Shown here in pieces: positions 9,453-17,737 of a stretch of 64,000 nucleotides of DNA. Every line of letters starts with the position of its first letter. Position 1 is the first letter of the stretch. The translations under genes were made by a program, and so were the position numbers. Source of the stretch: Alphaproteobacteria bacterium (lineage in GTDB: Bacteria; Pseudomonadota; Alphaproteobacteria; Micropepsales; Micropepsaceae). The notes under the pieces were generated by a model. It was not told where the DNA came from, made no database searches, and saw only the letters and a program-made list of their open reading frames with translations. The stretch covers positions 145,416 to 209,415 of the forward strand of contig JAGOBA010000006.1 in the NCBI GenBank assembly GCA_017983635.1. Reading direction: 5' to 3'.

Positions 9453-9585
9453 GAGCGTCTCTCCCCTTATGCCGCAAGTGTGCGCCGGAGAGATTTCGAT
9501 CCGCTTAGCGGGAGGTAAGCATTTGGTTACGATTGGCGACGGGGATCGAGCTTCTGAAGAGAAGAGTCTCGCTGAATTCCTAACC

Positions 9586-9606
9586 CTTCCCCCTCAAGGG
9601 GGGAAG
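9586..9606. terminator. GC-rich hairpin after the GNAT gene
   Basis: CTTCCCCC and GGGGGAAG form an 8-bp perfect stem with a 5-nt loop, 21 bp beyond the stop of the minus-strand acetyltransferase. It is flanked by two GAATTC sites that could extend the stem. No T-run follows, so it may be a repeated palindrome rather than a true terminator. Confidence 0.4.
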
Positions 9607-9626
9607 CGCTTCGTGAATTCCAATCG

Positions 9627-10556
9627 CTAAAGCGGCTTCACGAACCATAGGTGGTTGGTGGTGTAGCCCGCGCGGACGAGGAGCGCTTGCTTTGCGGTCC
9701 AGGCGGCGGGGCAAATGGCGAGGGCGGCGGTCTTGCCGCGTGCGATGAAGTCGTTTTCGGCGGCGGCGAGAAGTTCGGCCCCTGACGTTCCGGCTCGTTC
9801 GTGCCTCAGCGATGTGCCGAACGTGGCGTCGTGAAAGTCGTCGATGACGCCGACGGTTTGCGCGTCGGCGGTGATGGGAAGCTGGATCGGGCTTGCCGGT
9901 TGGGCGATGATAAAGCCTGGACCCGGATCGCTCATGAGCATCGAGCGGTCGCGCATGGTCAGGCTGAATTTCATCCAAAGACCGAAGCGCGTATCCGCTT
10001 CTGCGTGGGAGAGCCAGAAGTCCGGGTTTGCTTCGTGCAAACGGGCGCGCGCTTCGCGGTTGAAGGCGACCAACGCGGGGATATCGGATACGGCGGCGGT
10101 GCGGACCGCTTCGGCGGGCGTCGTGTTGGTGAGGCGCTTCGCCATATAGTGCACGGTTGGGCGATAGGCGTGCTGCTGCAACGCGGATGCCATCGCGCCG
10201 CCTGCGGGCGCTGCGCCGATCAGCTTGGTGACGCGGCGTTCGTGAAAGTGGGTTTCGGCGGCGGCGAGGATTTGTTCGGCGGCGCCCCCCGAGGTGGTCC
10301 AATGGCCCAGCATCACGCCGACGATGCCGCCTTCGTAGATCGGCGGCGGCGGGATGACGGCGATGTGTATGGCGGCGGTGCCGTCCTCGAGGATGAGCCA
10401 GCCAAACTGTCCCTGCGGCGCATCAAGATCACGTCGGATGTGTTCGACGATTGCGTCTCGTGAAGCGGGCGGTAAGGCGCCGTCGGCCGGTCGCGACGCG
10501 TCGATCAATGCGGCGAGGCCTTCGATGTCGTCGGGTCGTGCGGGTCGGCTTCGCAT
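9627..10556 (-). CDS. GNAT-family acetyltransferase, probably two GNAT domains
   Basis: 309 aa from ATG 10556 (MRSRPARPDDIEGLAALID), a normal GNAT opening. The open frame continues upstream without support. An N-terminal GNAT-like half (residues 1-150) includes GQFGWLILEDGTAAIHIAVIPPPPIYEGG. A second half (about 160-309) restarts with VRTAAVSDIPALVAFNREAR and ends GKTAALAICPAAWTAKQALLVRAGYTT. Tandem GNAT proteins usually keep one active domain. The acceptor is unknown. It is divergent from a small gene at 10771. Confidence 0.7.
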   Translation of the reverse strand: MRSRPARPDDIEGLAALIDASRPADGALPPASRDAIVEHIRRDLDAPQGQFGWLILEDGTAAIHIAVIPPPPIYEGGIVGVMLGHWTTSGGAAEQILAAAETHFHERRVTKLIGAAPAGGAMASALQQHAYRPTVHYMAKRLTNTTPAEAVRTAAVSDIPALVAFNREARARLHEANPDFWLSHAEADTRFGLWMKFSLTMRDRSMLMSDPGPGFIIAQPASPIQLPITADAQTVGVIDDFHDATFGTSLRHERAGTSGAELLAAAENDFIARGKTAALAICPAAWTAKQALLVRAGYTTNHLWFVKPL

Positions 10557-10770
10557 GATGCGGTCGATGTTTGCAGTGCTGCTTATGGCGAAACCGTGCG
10601 CGCTCACGCCTGCGTTATCAACAAAGGATTTTTTGTGACAAAGCGGGAAATTCCAGGCTTCCTGCGGCGTGACCGCACGGGCGGGTTGCGCGGTACACCG
10701 CCTCGTTGCGGGGGATTTCCCGCGGCCGGGGCTATGTTGGCGTCGGTATGATTCGTCGGGGGAATTCGTC

Positions 10771-10965
10771 ATGAGCCTGCGTCGGCGCGTCGAGGACGCG
10801 TTTTTGGCAGAGTTCGTCGACAACGAGCGGCTGCTCGCGGCGGCGCGCCAAGGCAATCCCGATCCTGAGATGATCGAGCGCTATGAAGCGCGCCAACTGG
10901 TGCTGAAGCCGATCGTGACGGAGATCGTCGTCGAGCGGAGCGGTCCCGCCGCCGAAGGCGAATAG
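10771..10965 (+). CDS. small hypothetical protein
   Basis: 64 aa. The ATG is preceded at a workable distance by GGGGGAATTC. The sequence MSLRRRVEDAFLAEFVDNER is followed by LLAAARQGNPDPEMIERYEARQ and ends in VVERSGPAAEGE. It is probably mostly helical and soluble. Similar short alphaproteobacterial proteins exist, but I cannot name a family. It ends 8 bp before the convergent secreted protein. Confidence 0.5.
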   Translation: MSLRRRVEDAFLAEFVDNERLLAAARQGNPDPEMIERYEARQLVLKPIVTEIVVERSGPAAEGE

Positions 10966-10972
10966 GCTCGCG

Positions 10973-11482
10973 CTACAGCGGTGCGCGTCGGTAGACGAGT
11001 TTGGCTTCCTGCGATGTGCCGTCTTTCGATTTGATGCGGACCCAGTGCGTGACTTCCGCGGGGCCGGTGCGTTTGATCGTGAGACCGTCGAAGTACAGAG
11101 CGTCTCGTTCGACCGCAACGAGCGGGAAGTCGATGGTTTTGTCTTTCTCCTCCCAACCTTTGAAATCCGGATGGAAGTGCTTCACGCGGTAGACGAGCGA
11201 ACCCTTCTCTTCGCGAATTTGCACGAGTTCGTAGAAGCTGGGTCCGTCCCGGCCGACCATGCGGAAGTGCCCGACCATGGCGTTGCCTGCGGGCGGCGAC
11301 ATCACTTCCTCGACGACCGCGCCGAAGCCTTCGCCCAGCCAGCGGCCGGCAACCCACTGGGCGTCCGCAATGGACGCCTTCGGCGAAGCGGCGCCCGGCG
11401 GCAATGTGCGCGTTTCATCGGCCGCTGCGGCCGCCGGCATCAGCGTTAGAACGATCGCGACAATGACTCCGATGCGACGCAT
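10973..11482 (-). CDS. secreted DUF6265-like protein
   Basis: 169 aa from ATG 11482 (MRRIGVIVAIVLTLMPAAAAADE). A strong GAGAGGAG site 9 nt upstream supports this start over the ATG seven codons earlier. Residues 1-21 form a signal peptide cut near AAA-AD. The mature part reads AQWVAGRWLGEGFGAVVEEVMSPPAG then MVGHFRMV and YELVQIREE, the pattern of the DUF6265 beta-barrel family of predicted exported proteins. Function unknown. Confidence 0.65.
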   Translation of the reverse strand: MRRIGVIVAIVLTLMPAAAAADETRTLPPGAASPKASIADAQWVAGRWLGEGFGAVVEEVMSPPAGNAMVGHFRMVGRDGPSFYELVQIREEKGSLVYRVKHFHPDFKGWEEKDKTIDFPLVAVERDALYFDGLTIKRTGPAEVTHWVRIKSKDGTSQEAKLVYRRAPL

Positions 11483-11593
11483 GGCGGTTTCTCCTCTCAG
11501 CAATGGCTCCGCCTGTATGACGAGCGAGGCCGGCGGCGATCGACAGGGGCGGAAAGATTCTGTTTCGAGGCGCCGGCAGGGTGAGCGCTGTGC

Positions 11594-12151
11594 TCATAGG
11601 TTTGAGTGCGGCCAAGCCGGTGCGCCCCAACCTTTCGCGTTGCGTAGGCGGATACCGCTGGCGTGGGCGGTGGACTTCCATGCATCGCGCAGCGGCAACA
11701 GGCTTTCGACGACGCGAAGTTCGACGTCCTGGCGCGCGAGGCGGCGGGGCAGGTCGGTCAGTTTGTTCCGGTGATGGGGCATGTGCGGCACGCGGGAGAC
11801 CCACATCCCGACGTCGCCCGTGTCTATGAACAGGCGGTGGCGCAGAGCGTAGCGGCAAATGATCGCCGTGTTCAGCCGCTCCAGCCAACTCGCTTCGACG
11901 TAGGCGATCGCGCGCGCGTTCGTGTCGAGCCAGCGTTTGCGATCGGCCTCGGTCGTGGCGGCTGTCGGCCAGATTAGAATGCGCGGGCATTCGCGCGGGA
12001 AGAGATAGAGGAAGCTGTGCGCCTTATCGATCGCCCAGACGAGCGGACCGTTGAGCCACTCCTGGCCCGCGCGACGCTCGACCGGCGTGCGAACCGGGCG
12101 CGGCTCGAAGTGCGCGATCGTCGGGTCATCGCTGAAATGGTAGAGGTACAT
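11594..12151 (-). CDS. DUF6886-like protein
   Basis: 185 aa. MYLYHFSDDPTIAHFEPR, then LVWAIDKAHSFLYLFPRECPRI and MPHHRNKLTDLPRRL, match my recollection of the DUF6886 family. These are small soluble proteins with an Arg/His-rich layout reminiscent of ADP-ribosyl-binding folds (tentative). No experimental function is known. It lies 20 bp downstream of a GNAT acetyltransferase on the same strand and may be cotranscribed with it. Confidence 0.6.
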   Translation of the reverse strand: MYLYHFSDDPTIAHFEPRPVRTPVERRAGQEWLNGPLVWAIDKAHSFLYLFPRECPRILIWPTAATTEADRKRWLDTNARAIAYVEASWLERLNTAIICRYALRHRLFIDTGDVGMWVSRVPHMPHHRNKLTDLPRRLARQDVELRVVESLLPLRDAWKSTAHASGIRLRNAKGWGAPAWPHSNL

Positions 12152-12171
12152 TTATTTCGTCGGAGGCGTGG

Positions 12172-12738
12172 TTAAGGGCGTGGAGAGGCAATGTCTCTCG
12201 CTTGAGTTTGTCGTATGTAGATCGCGCAATCTCGTGCCTCGGGACCAATGTTTGGCAGGACGATCGATCGCCGGCGCAGTTCGGACCAACAAAAGCCGCA
12301 TTTCTCAAGGACGCGGATCGATGCTGTGTTTTCTGGATCGACGCGTGCGAACACAGTTGTGTTCATCGCATGTGCCAACGGATACGCCGCCTCCAGCGCC
12401 TCGGTCGCCAAGCCGCGACCGTGGAGCCGATATGCGAGCGCATATCCGATACTGACGCCTTCTTGCGTCGTCTTTAACGCGATGCGTCCGACGGCGCGCT
12501 CGTCGGCGTTCCTTTCGGTGATTGTGTAGGTCCAACGCGCGCTTGCGTCCCGTTCGGCGAGACGAGCCGCGATGAACCGCTCTGCGTCGGCAAGCGACGT
12601 TTGGGTCGGAGCAATCAGAAAGCGCGTTACGCGTGGGTCGCCAGCGTACTCTTCGAGCATTGACGGCGCATCGGAGGCACGAAGTTTGCGAGGGATGAGG
12701 CGTTCTGTTTCGACGTGTTGCGGCGGGGTGCGCTGCAT
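12172..12738 (-). CDS. GNAT-family N-acetyltransferase (RimJ/RimL-like)
   Basis: 188 aa. The opening VETERLIPRKLRASDAPSM is typical of RimJ/RimL-type enzymes. Residues about 96-112 give the acetyl-CoA site (IGYALAYRLHGRGLATEAL, an R/Q-x-x-G-x-G/A variant RLHGRGLA). The C-terminal half has ARVDPENTASIRVLEKCGF, the second family hallmark. Such enzymes acetylate protein N-termini or small amines. It is upstream of the DUF6886-like gene. Confidence 0.8.
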   Translation of the reverse strand: MQRTPPQHVETERLIPRKLRASDAPSMLEEYAGDPRVTRFLIAPTQTSLADAERFIAARLAERDASARWTYTITERNADERAVGRIALKTTQEGVSIGYALAYRLHGRGLATEALEAAYPLAHAMNTTVFARVDPENTASIRVLEKCGFCWSELRRRSIVLPNIGPEARDCAIYIRQTQARDIASPRP

Positions 12739-13141
12739 GGGCGTTTCTCGCTTGGGGCCCTCTTGACTAGCGTCAGTCTAACGCGGCTTCCCTTGCGCGG
12801 CCCAGTTGAAGGTGAGAATCGTTGCTTTCGCAATTCAACCAATGCGGCGACACGGCGCTTGCCTTTTCGTACGATGTTCTTTATTTGTTCCACGTCATTC
12901 CACCGCTGTTTGAGCGGTCGGCTGCAACTTGAAAATTGAAGATGGTGAAGGGGTGCTCGCGGCGATGGGCTGTGTTGGCGGCGCTTTGGGCAATTTGGAC
13001 AAGTGGCACAGGTGATGTGAGACAGCGACCCCTGTCTCACGTCGTTTGCGGTTTGGGGCGGAACTCAGCCGAGATTCGGGCCATGCGCCGTCCAAATGAA
13101 GTGTCTCGCGACGCCGGCTGTCTCAGATGTGCCAGTTGGTG
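12739..13141. other. 403-bp gap without a supported gene
   Basis: Open frames here lack homology, good start sites and consistent codon use. The stretch between KAS III and the GNAT gene (both minus strand) holds the 3' hairpin at 13017-13040 and presumably the promoter of the GNAT gene. Nothing else is recognisable. Confidence 0.5.
13017..13040. terminator. hairpin downstream of KAS III
   Basis: GTGAGACAG and CTGTCTCAC are perfect 9-bp arms around a 6-nt loop, about 100 bp past the KAS III stop on the minus strand. No T-run follows, so its role as a terminator is tentative. Confidence 0.4.
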
Positions 13142-14266
13142 TCAGTGCAACTTCTTCACGATCACGCTGCCCGCCGAATAGCCGGCGCCGAAGGAGCAGA
13201 TGACGCCGAGGTCGTCGGGCTTCAGGTCGTCGGAGTATTTGTGGAAGGCGATAATGGAGCCGGCGGAGCTGGTGTTGGCGTAGGTGTCGAGGATGACCGG
13301 GCTCTCGCCGGGTTTCGGATCTCGCCCCAACACTTTGCGGGCGATGAAGTCGTTCATGTTGATGTTGGCTTGGTGCAGCCACATGCGCTTTAGGCTTTCC
13401 GGCGCGATTTTCTCGTCGGCGAGGTGGCTCACGATCAGCTCGGCGACCATGGGGACCACTTCCTTGAAGACCTTGCGGCCTTCTTGGACGAAGAGCTTGT
13501 CGGGTTTGCCGACGCCTTCGGGCGCGGTGCGGTTCAGGAATCCGAAGTTGTTGCGGATGTTGTTCGAGAACTGGGTCTTCAGCCGTGTCCCCAAAATTTC
13601 CCAAGCGTGCGGGCCCTTCGCCTTGTCCTTCGGTTCGAGGACGATCGCGGTCGCGACGTCGCCGAAGATGAAGTGACTGTCGCGGTCGCGGAAGTTCAAA
13701 TGGCCGGAGCAGATTTCCGGATTGACCACGAGCGCGGCGCGGGCGTTGCCGGCGCGGATCATGTCGGCTGCGGCCTGCATGCCGAACGTGGCCGAGGAGC
13801 AGGCGACGTTCATGTCGAAGCCGAAGCCTTGGGTGCCAAGCGCGTTCTGCACTTCGACGGCGATCGCGGGATAGGCGCGCTGCAGGTTCGAGCAAGCGAC
13901 GAGAACGCAATCGATGTCGGCGGGTTTTTTGCCGGCGCGGGCAAGCGCTTCCTTCGCGGCGGTCACCGCCATCTCGGCCAGGATCGAGATCTGGTCGTTC
14001 GGGCGCTCGGCGATGCGGGGGCACATGATGTCGGGGTCGAGGATGCCGTCCTTGTCGACGACGAAGCGGCTTTTGATGCCGGAGGCCTTGTAGACGAAGT
14101 CGACGCTCGACTCCTGCAGCGCCGCGGTGCGGCCGGCCGCGATGTCGGCGGCGTGCGTCGCGTTGAATTTCTTGACGTAAGCGTTGAAGGAGGCGACCAG
14201 CTCTTCGTTGCTGATCGCGTTGGGCGGCGTGTAGAGGCCGGTGCCGCTGATCGCGATTGCCGTCAC
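13142..14266 (-). CDS. beta-ketoacyl-ACP synthase III family protein
   Basis: 374 aa from a GTG start at 14266. The frame is open to 14386, but that would overlap the divergent queC start, and the family begins at TAIAISGTGLYTPPN. The KAS III triad is present: Cys156 in NVACSSATFG, His298 in WLHQANINMND and Asn331 in YANTSSAGS. It is longer than E. coli FabH (317 aa), with an insert after residue 25, and belongs to the 373-aa proteobacterial variant. It catalyses decarboxylative condensation of acyl-CoA with malonyl-ACP, starting fatty-acid or specialised acyl chains. Isolated from other fab genes. Confidence 0.83.
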   Translation of the reverse strand: MTAIAISGTGLYTPPNAISNEELVASFNAYVKKFNATHAADIAAGRTAALQESSVDFVYKASGIKSRFVVDKDGILDPDIMCPRIAERPNDQISILAEMAVTAAKEALARAGKKPADIDCVLVACSNLQRAYPAIAVEVQNALGTQGFGFDMNVACSSATFGMQAAADMIRAGNARAALVVNPEICSGHLNFRDRDSHFIFGDVATAIVLEPKDKAKGPHAWEILGTRLKTQFSNNIRNNFGFLNRTAPEGVGKPDKLFVQEGRKVFKEVVPMVAELIVSHLADEKIAPESLKRMWLHQANINMNDFIARKVLGRDPKPGESPVILDTYANTSSAGSIIAFHKYSDDLKPDDLGVICSFGAGYSAGSVIVKKLH

Positions 14267-14369
14267 GGTTCGGTTAACCCTCGTCAATGGTGTTTGAGGC
14301 TCTTTATCCCATTGCGCGCGGCCGTGCATCCCCCCAATGTGCGCCGCATTGTGCAGTGCAGTGGACGGT

Positions 14370-15077
14370 ATGGGCGAGCGAAACAAAGCGCTGGTTTTGT
14401 TTTCGGGCGGGCAAGATTCGGCAACGTGTCTCGCCTGGGCGCTCGCGCGTTTCGACGCTGTCGAGACAGTCGGGTTCGCCTATGGGCAGCGGCATGCGGT
14501 GGAACTTGAGGTGCGCGGGCGGTTTGTCGCCGGGTTGCGGGCACGGTTTCCCGCGTGGGGCGAGCGGCTCGGGGCCGATCATGTGCTCGATCTTTCGGTG
14601 ATCAAGTCGCTGGGCGAGACGGCGCTGACGGGCGCGGGCGAGATCGCCATGGGAAAGAACGGCCTGCCCACGACGTTCGTGCCGGGGCGGAACATTTTCT
14701 TTTTCACGGCGGCGGCGGCGCTCGCCTATCGGCGGGGGATCAAGCATCTCGTCGGCGGCATGTGCGAGACGGATTACTCGGGCTATCCCGATTGCCGCGA
14801 CGATACGTTGAAGAGTTTGCAGGCGTCGCTGAATTTGGGGCTCGACGCGCGGCTGGTGATCGACACGCCGCTGATGTGGCTCGATAAGGCCGCGACTTGG
14901 GGCTTGGCGGAGGAGCTTGGCGGGGCAGCGTTGGTCGAGTTGCTGATCGAGGAGACGCACTCCTGCTATCGCGGCGACCGGTCGAAGCGGCACGCGTGGG
15001 GCTATGGATGCGCGGCGTGTCCGGCGTGCGATCTCAGGCGGCAAGGTTGGGAACGCTACCAGGCGGCGCGCGCATGA
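14370..15077 (+). CDS. queC: 7-cyano-7-deazaguanine synthase
   Basis: 235 aa from ATG 14370 ([19 protein letters not shown]). The PP-loop SGGQDS (residues 12-17) binds ATP, and the C-terminal cysteines in [12 protein letters not shown] form the zinc site. QueC turns 7-carboxy-7-deazaguanine, ammonia and ATP into preQ0. It opens the overlapping cluster queC-queE-queD-queF, and its stop codon overlaps the queE ATG (ATGA). Cytoplasmic step of queuosine synthesis. The gene order and motifs make this assignment very safe. Confidence 0.95.
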   Translation: MGERNKALVLFSGGQDSATCLAWALARFDAVETVGFAYGQRHAVELEVRGRFVAGLRARFPAWGERLGADHVLDLSVIKSLGETALTGAGEIAMGKNGLPTTFVPGRNIFFFTAAAALAYRRGIKHLVGGMCETDYSGYPDCRDDTLKSLQASLNLGLDARLVIDTPLMWLDKAATWGLAEELGGAALVELLIEETHSCYRGDRSKRHAWGYGCAACPACDLRRQGWERYQAARA

Positions 15078-15712
15078 CCTATGCGGTGAAGGAAATGTTC
15101 TACACGCTGCAGGGCGAGGGCATGCGCGCCGGGCGTGCCGCCGTGTTCTGCCGCTTTGCCGGGTGCAATCTCTGGAGTGGGCGGGAGCAGGATCGCGCGG
15201 AGGCGGTGTGCAAGTTCTGCGATACGGAGTTCGTCGGCACCGACGGTGCGGGCGGCGGTAAGTTCGAGCGAGCAGATGACTTGGCGGGCGCGATCGCTGC
15301 GAAGTGGCCACACGATAGCGGCGGGGCAAAGCGCTATGTCGTGTTCACCGGCGGCGAGCCGTTGCTGCAGCTGGACGAAGCGTTGATCATCGCGGTGCAT
15401 GCACAGGGGTTTGAGATTGCAATCGAGAGCAACGGAACGATTGCGGCGCCGGTTGGTGTCGATTGGATTTGCGTGAGCCCAAAGGCGGGGGCGCCTTTGG
15501 TGCAAAAACGCGGGAACGAGTTGAAGCTGGTTTATCCGCAGGTCGGTGCTGAGCCCGAACGGTTCGGCGATCTCGCGTTCGAGCATTTTTTGCTGCAGCC
15601 GATGTGGGGCGACAAGACGGCTGAGAACATGCGCTCGGCGGCGCGCTATTGCATGGAGCATCCGCGCTGGCGCCTCAGCGTGCAGACGCATAAGTGGATT
15701 GGGATACCGTGA
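15074..15712 (+). CDS. queE: 7-carboxy-7-deazaguanine synthase (radical SAM)
   Basis: 212 aa, starting [16 protein letters not shown], the classic QueE opening. The radical-SAM cysteines follow the QueE-type spacing C31-X14-C46-X2-C49 rather than CX3CX2[10 protein letters not shown] (the GGEP motif) and SPKAG follow. It rearranges 6-carboxytetrahydropterin to 7-carboxy-7-deazaguanine with SAM and a 4Fe-4S cluster. The ATG overlaps the queC stop; the stop overlaps the queD GTG start (GTGA). Together with queD it feeds CDG to QueC. Confidence 0.95.
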   Translation: MTYAVKEMFYTLQGEGMRAGRAAVFCRFAGCNLWSGREQDRAEAVCKFCDTEFVGTDGAGGGKFERADDLAGAIAAKWPHDSGGAKRYVVFTGGEPLLQLDEALIIAVHAQGFEIAIESNGTIAAPVGVDWICVSPKAGAPLVQKRGNELKLVYPQVGAEPERFGDLAFEHFLLQPMWGDKTAENMRSAARYCMEHPRWRLSVQTHKWIGIP

Positions 15713-16074
15713 CGCTATCTATCACCAAAGAGTTTCGTTTTGACGCCGCGCATTTTCTGCCGACGGCGCCCAAGGGGCATCCGAATTCGCGGATGCACGG
15801 ACATTCGTTTACGGCGGCAGTGACGTTGGAGGGAAAGCCCGATCCGACGAAGGGTTGGATCCGCGACTTTGGCGATGTCGATGCAGCGGTTTCCGATTTG
15901 CGGGCGCGGCTCGATCATCATCTGCTGAATGAGATTAAGGGGCTCGAGCTGCCGACGTTGGAACGGCTGGCACGGTTTATCTTCGACGATCTTAAGGGTG
16001 CCTTGCCGGAGATCGCGTCGGTCACGGTCAGCCGTCATTCGCTCGGCGAGCAGGCAACGTACCGGAGGGCGTGA
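15709..16074 (+). CDS. queD: QueD-like 6-carboxytetrahydropterin synthase lacking the usual Cys
   Basis: 121 aa from GTG 15709, which overlaps the queE stop as GTGA. A GTG at 15694 would add five residues. The zinc ligands are visible as His15 (FDAAHFLP), His30 and His32 (MHGHSF). The typical GHKCGRLHGH of E. coli QueD reads [10 protein letters not shown] here, so the catalytic Cys is Asn. The C-terminal motif [13 protein letters not shown] also departs from the canonical ETCTAG. Position between queE and queF strongly implies the queuosine pathway, but the missing Cys leaves the exact chemistry open. GTP cyclohydrolase I is not in the window. Confidence 0.85.
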   Translation: MTLSITKEFRFDAAHFLPTAPKGHPNSRMHGHSFTAAVTLEGKPDPTKGWIRDFGDVDAAVSDLRARLDHHLLNEIKGLELPTLERLARFIFDDLKGALPEIASVTVSRHSLGEQATYRRA

Positions 16075-16529
16075 TGGCGAAGGATAAACTCACGCAATTG
16101 GGGCAGGCGTCGAAGCTGCCGGGATCGCCGGACGAGGCGGTGCTCGAACGCGTGTCCAATCCGCATGGCGATAGCGACTATCTCGTGCGCTTCACCGCGC
16201 CGGAGTTCACGACGCTGTGTCCGGTGACGGGGCAGCCGGACTTCGCGCATCTGGTCATCGACTATGCGCCGGGGAAATGGCTCGTCGAGTCGAAGTCGCT
16301 GAAGCTGTTCCTTGGGAGCTTTCGCAATCACGCCGGTTTTCACGAGGGTTGCACGCTCACCGTCGGTAAGCGCGTCGCCGAAGCGATCTCGCCGAAGTGG
16401 CTTCGGATCGGCGGCTATTGGTACCCGCGCGGCGGCATGCCGATCGACGTCTTCTGGCAGACGGGGAAGCTGCCCAGCGGTTTGTGGGTGCCTGATCAGG
16501 GCGTGGCACCTTATCGCGGGAGAGGGTGA
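16074..16529 (+). CDS. queF: preQ0 reductase, NADPH-dependent nitrile reductase
   Basis: 151 aa, the short type I (YkvM-like) form. GGAGG (16063-16067) precedes the ATG at 16074, which overlaps the queD stop (TGATG). The active site reads [13 protein letters not shown], with Cys49 as nucleophile and Asp56 as acid. The QueF motif [15 protein letters not shown] follows. It reduces preQ0 to preQ1 with four electrons from two NADPH. Its stop codon overlaps the next gene, an isomerase not related to queuosine. Confidence 0.95.
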   Translation: MAKDKLTQLGQASKLPGSPDEAVLERVSNPHGDSDYLVRFTAPEFTTLCPVTGQPDFAHLVIDYAPGKWLVESKSLKLFLGSFRNHAGFHEGCTLTVGKRVAEAISPKWLRIGGYWYPRGGMPIDVFWQTGKLPSGLWVPDQGVAPYRGRG

Positions 16530-17140
16530 TGGCGGCGTTTGAATTCTGGTTCGAGTTCGCGAGCACGTATTCCTACCCGGCGGCGCATGCGGTCGAGGCG
16601 GCCGCGAAGGCGCGTGGGGTTGAGGTGAAGTGGCGGTCGTTTCTGCTCGGGCCGATCTTCGCCGCGCAGGGTTGGAACGACTCGCCATTCAATATCTATC
16701 CGGCGAAGGGCACGTATATGTGGCGCGATCTTGCGCGCATTTGCGCCGCCCAAGGATTGCCGCTGAACAAGCCGTCGCAGTTTCCGCGCGGGAGTATGTT
16801 GGCGGCGCGCATCGCATGCCGGTTTGCGGATGAGCCCTGGGTAGGGGAGTTCGTACGGCGCGTCTATAGCGCGAACTTTGTCGACGATCTCGATATCGCC
16901 TCGCCGTTCGTGATCGGCAAGGTGCTCTCCGACATGGGGCAGGTGCCTGCGCCGATCATGCAAGCCGCGCAAGCTCAGGAAACGAAGGACGCGTTTCGCG
17001 TGCAAGCCGACCGTGCGGTTGCGCTCGGGATCATCGGCGCGCCATCGTTCGTGGTCGACGGTGAGGTGTTTTGGGGCGGGGATCGTCTGCAACAGGCGCT
17101 GGATTGGGCGACGGGGAAGCGCGCGGTCGTCGAACTCTAA
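16529..17140 (+). CDS. 2-hydroxychromene-2-carboxylate isomerase-like (DsbA/GST-kappa family)
   Basis: 203 aa. FWFEFASTYSYPAAH replaces the CXXC thioredoxin site with a Ser-containing one, as in HCCA isomerases and kappa-class GSTs. The cis-Pro loop reads GIIGAPSFVVDGEVFWGGDRL, a family signature. These enzymes use glutathione to isomerise aromatic-degradation intermediates. No naphthalene-type genes are nearby, so the true substrate is open. It is translationally coupled to queF (TGATG overlap) and ends with a 4-bp overlap against the convergent tag gene. Confidence 0.83.
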   Translation: MAAFEFWFEFASTYSYPAAHAVEAAAKARGVEVKWRSFLLGPIFAAQGWNDSPFNIYPAKGTYMWRDLARICAAQGLPLNKPSQFPRGSMLAARIACRFADEPWVGEFVRRVYSANFVDDLDIASPFVIGKVLSDMGQVPAPIMQAAQAQETKDAFRVQADRAVALGIIGAPSFVVDGEVFWGGDRLQQALDWATGKRAVVEL

Positions 17141-17721
17141 CGTTTCGCCAACTTGGCGCATTCCTTGTGGCGGAAGCAGGCGGTGACGTGGTCGTTGACC
17201 ATGCCTACCGCTTGGGCGAAGGCGTAGACGATCGTTGGGCCGCAGAAGGTGAAGCCTCGTTTCTTCAGTTCCTTCGACAGCGCTTGGCTCATGGGGGTTT
17301 CGGCAGGGACTTGTTTGATGCCGTCCCATTTGTTTTGCAGCGGTTTGCCGTCGACGAACTTCCAGAGAAAGCCGGAGAAACCGTCCGGTTCCTTCTCCAT
17401 GACGTCGAGATAGGCGCGGGCGCTTTTGATCGCGCCTTCGATTTTGCCGCGGTGGCGGATGATGCCTTCGTTCTGCAGCAGCTTGGCGATCTTGGGTTCG
17501 GTGTAGCGCGCGATCTTGGCGGGTTCGAAGCCGTCGAAGGCATTGCGGAAGTTCTCGCGCTTGCGCAAGATCGTGATCCACGAGAGGCCGGCTTGGAAGC
17601 CGTCGAGGATCAGCTTCTCGTAGAGTGCGCGGTCGTCATACTCGGGGACGCCCCATTCGTCGTCGTGATAGGCAACGTAGAACGGGTCTTGGCCGGGCCA
17701 GGCGCAGCGGGTCTTGGGCAC
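17137..17721 (-). CDS. tag: DNA-3-methyladenine glycosylase I
   Basis: 194 aa. CAWPGQDPFYVAYHDDEWGVPEYDDRALYEKLILDGFQAGLSW is the hallmark opening of Tag. The zinc ligands can be traced as the N-terminal Cys, the YHD His, and the C-terminal His and Cys of HVTACFRHKEC. It removes 3-methyladenine from alkylated DNA, starting base-excision repair. It is preceded by ygfZ on the same strand (16-bp gap), so the two may be one transcript. Standard length. Confidence 0.95.
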   Translation of the reverse strand: MPKTRCAWPGQDPFYVAYHDDEWGVPEYDDRALYEKLILDGFQAGLSWITILRKRENFRNAFDGFEPAKIARYTEPKIAKLLQNEGIIRHRGKIEGAIKSARAYLDVMEKEPDGFSGFLWKFVDGKPLQNKWDGIKQVPAETPMSQALSKELKKRGFTFCGPTIVYAFAQAVGMVNDHVTACFRHKECAKLAKR

Positions 17722-17737
17722 GACGGTTCCTTGGGTG

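Noticed and set aside
14267..14369. preQ1 riboswitch upstream of queC
   Set aside because: The space between the divergent KAS III and queC genes shows no preQ1-type small hairpin with an A-rich tail.
13424..14509. 361-aa plus-strand ORF opposite KAS III
   Set aside because: It is a GC-driven shadow: the minus strand has clear KAS III active-site motifs, while this frame has none.
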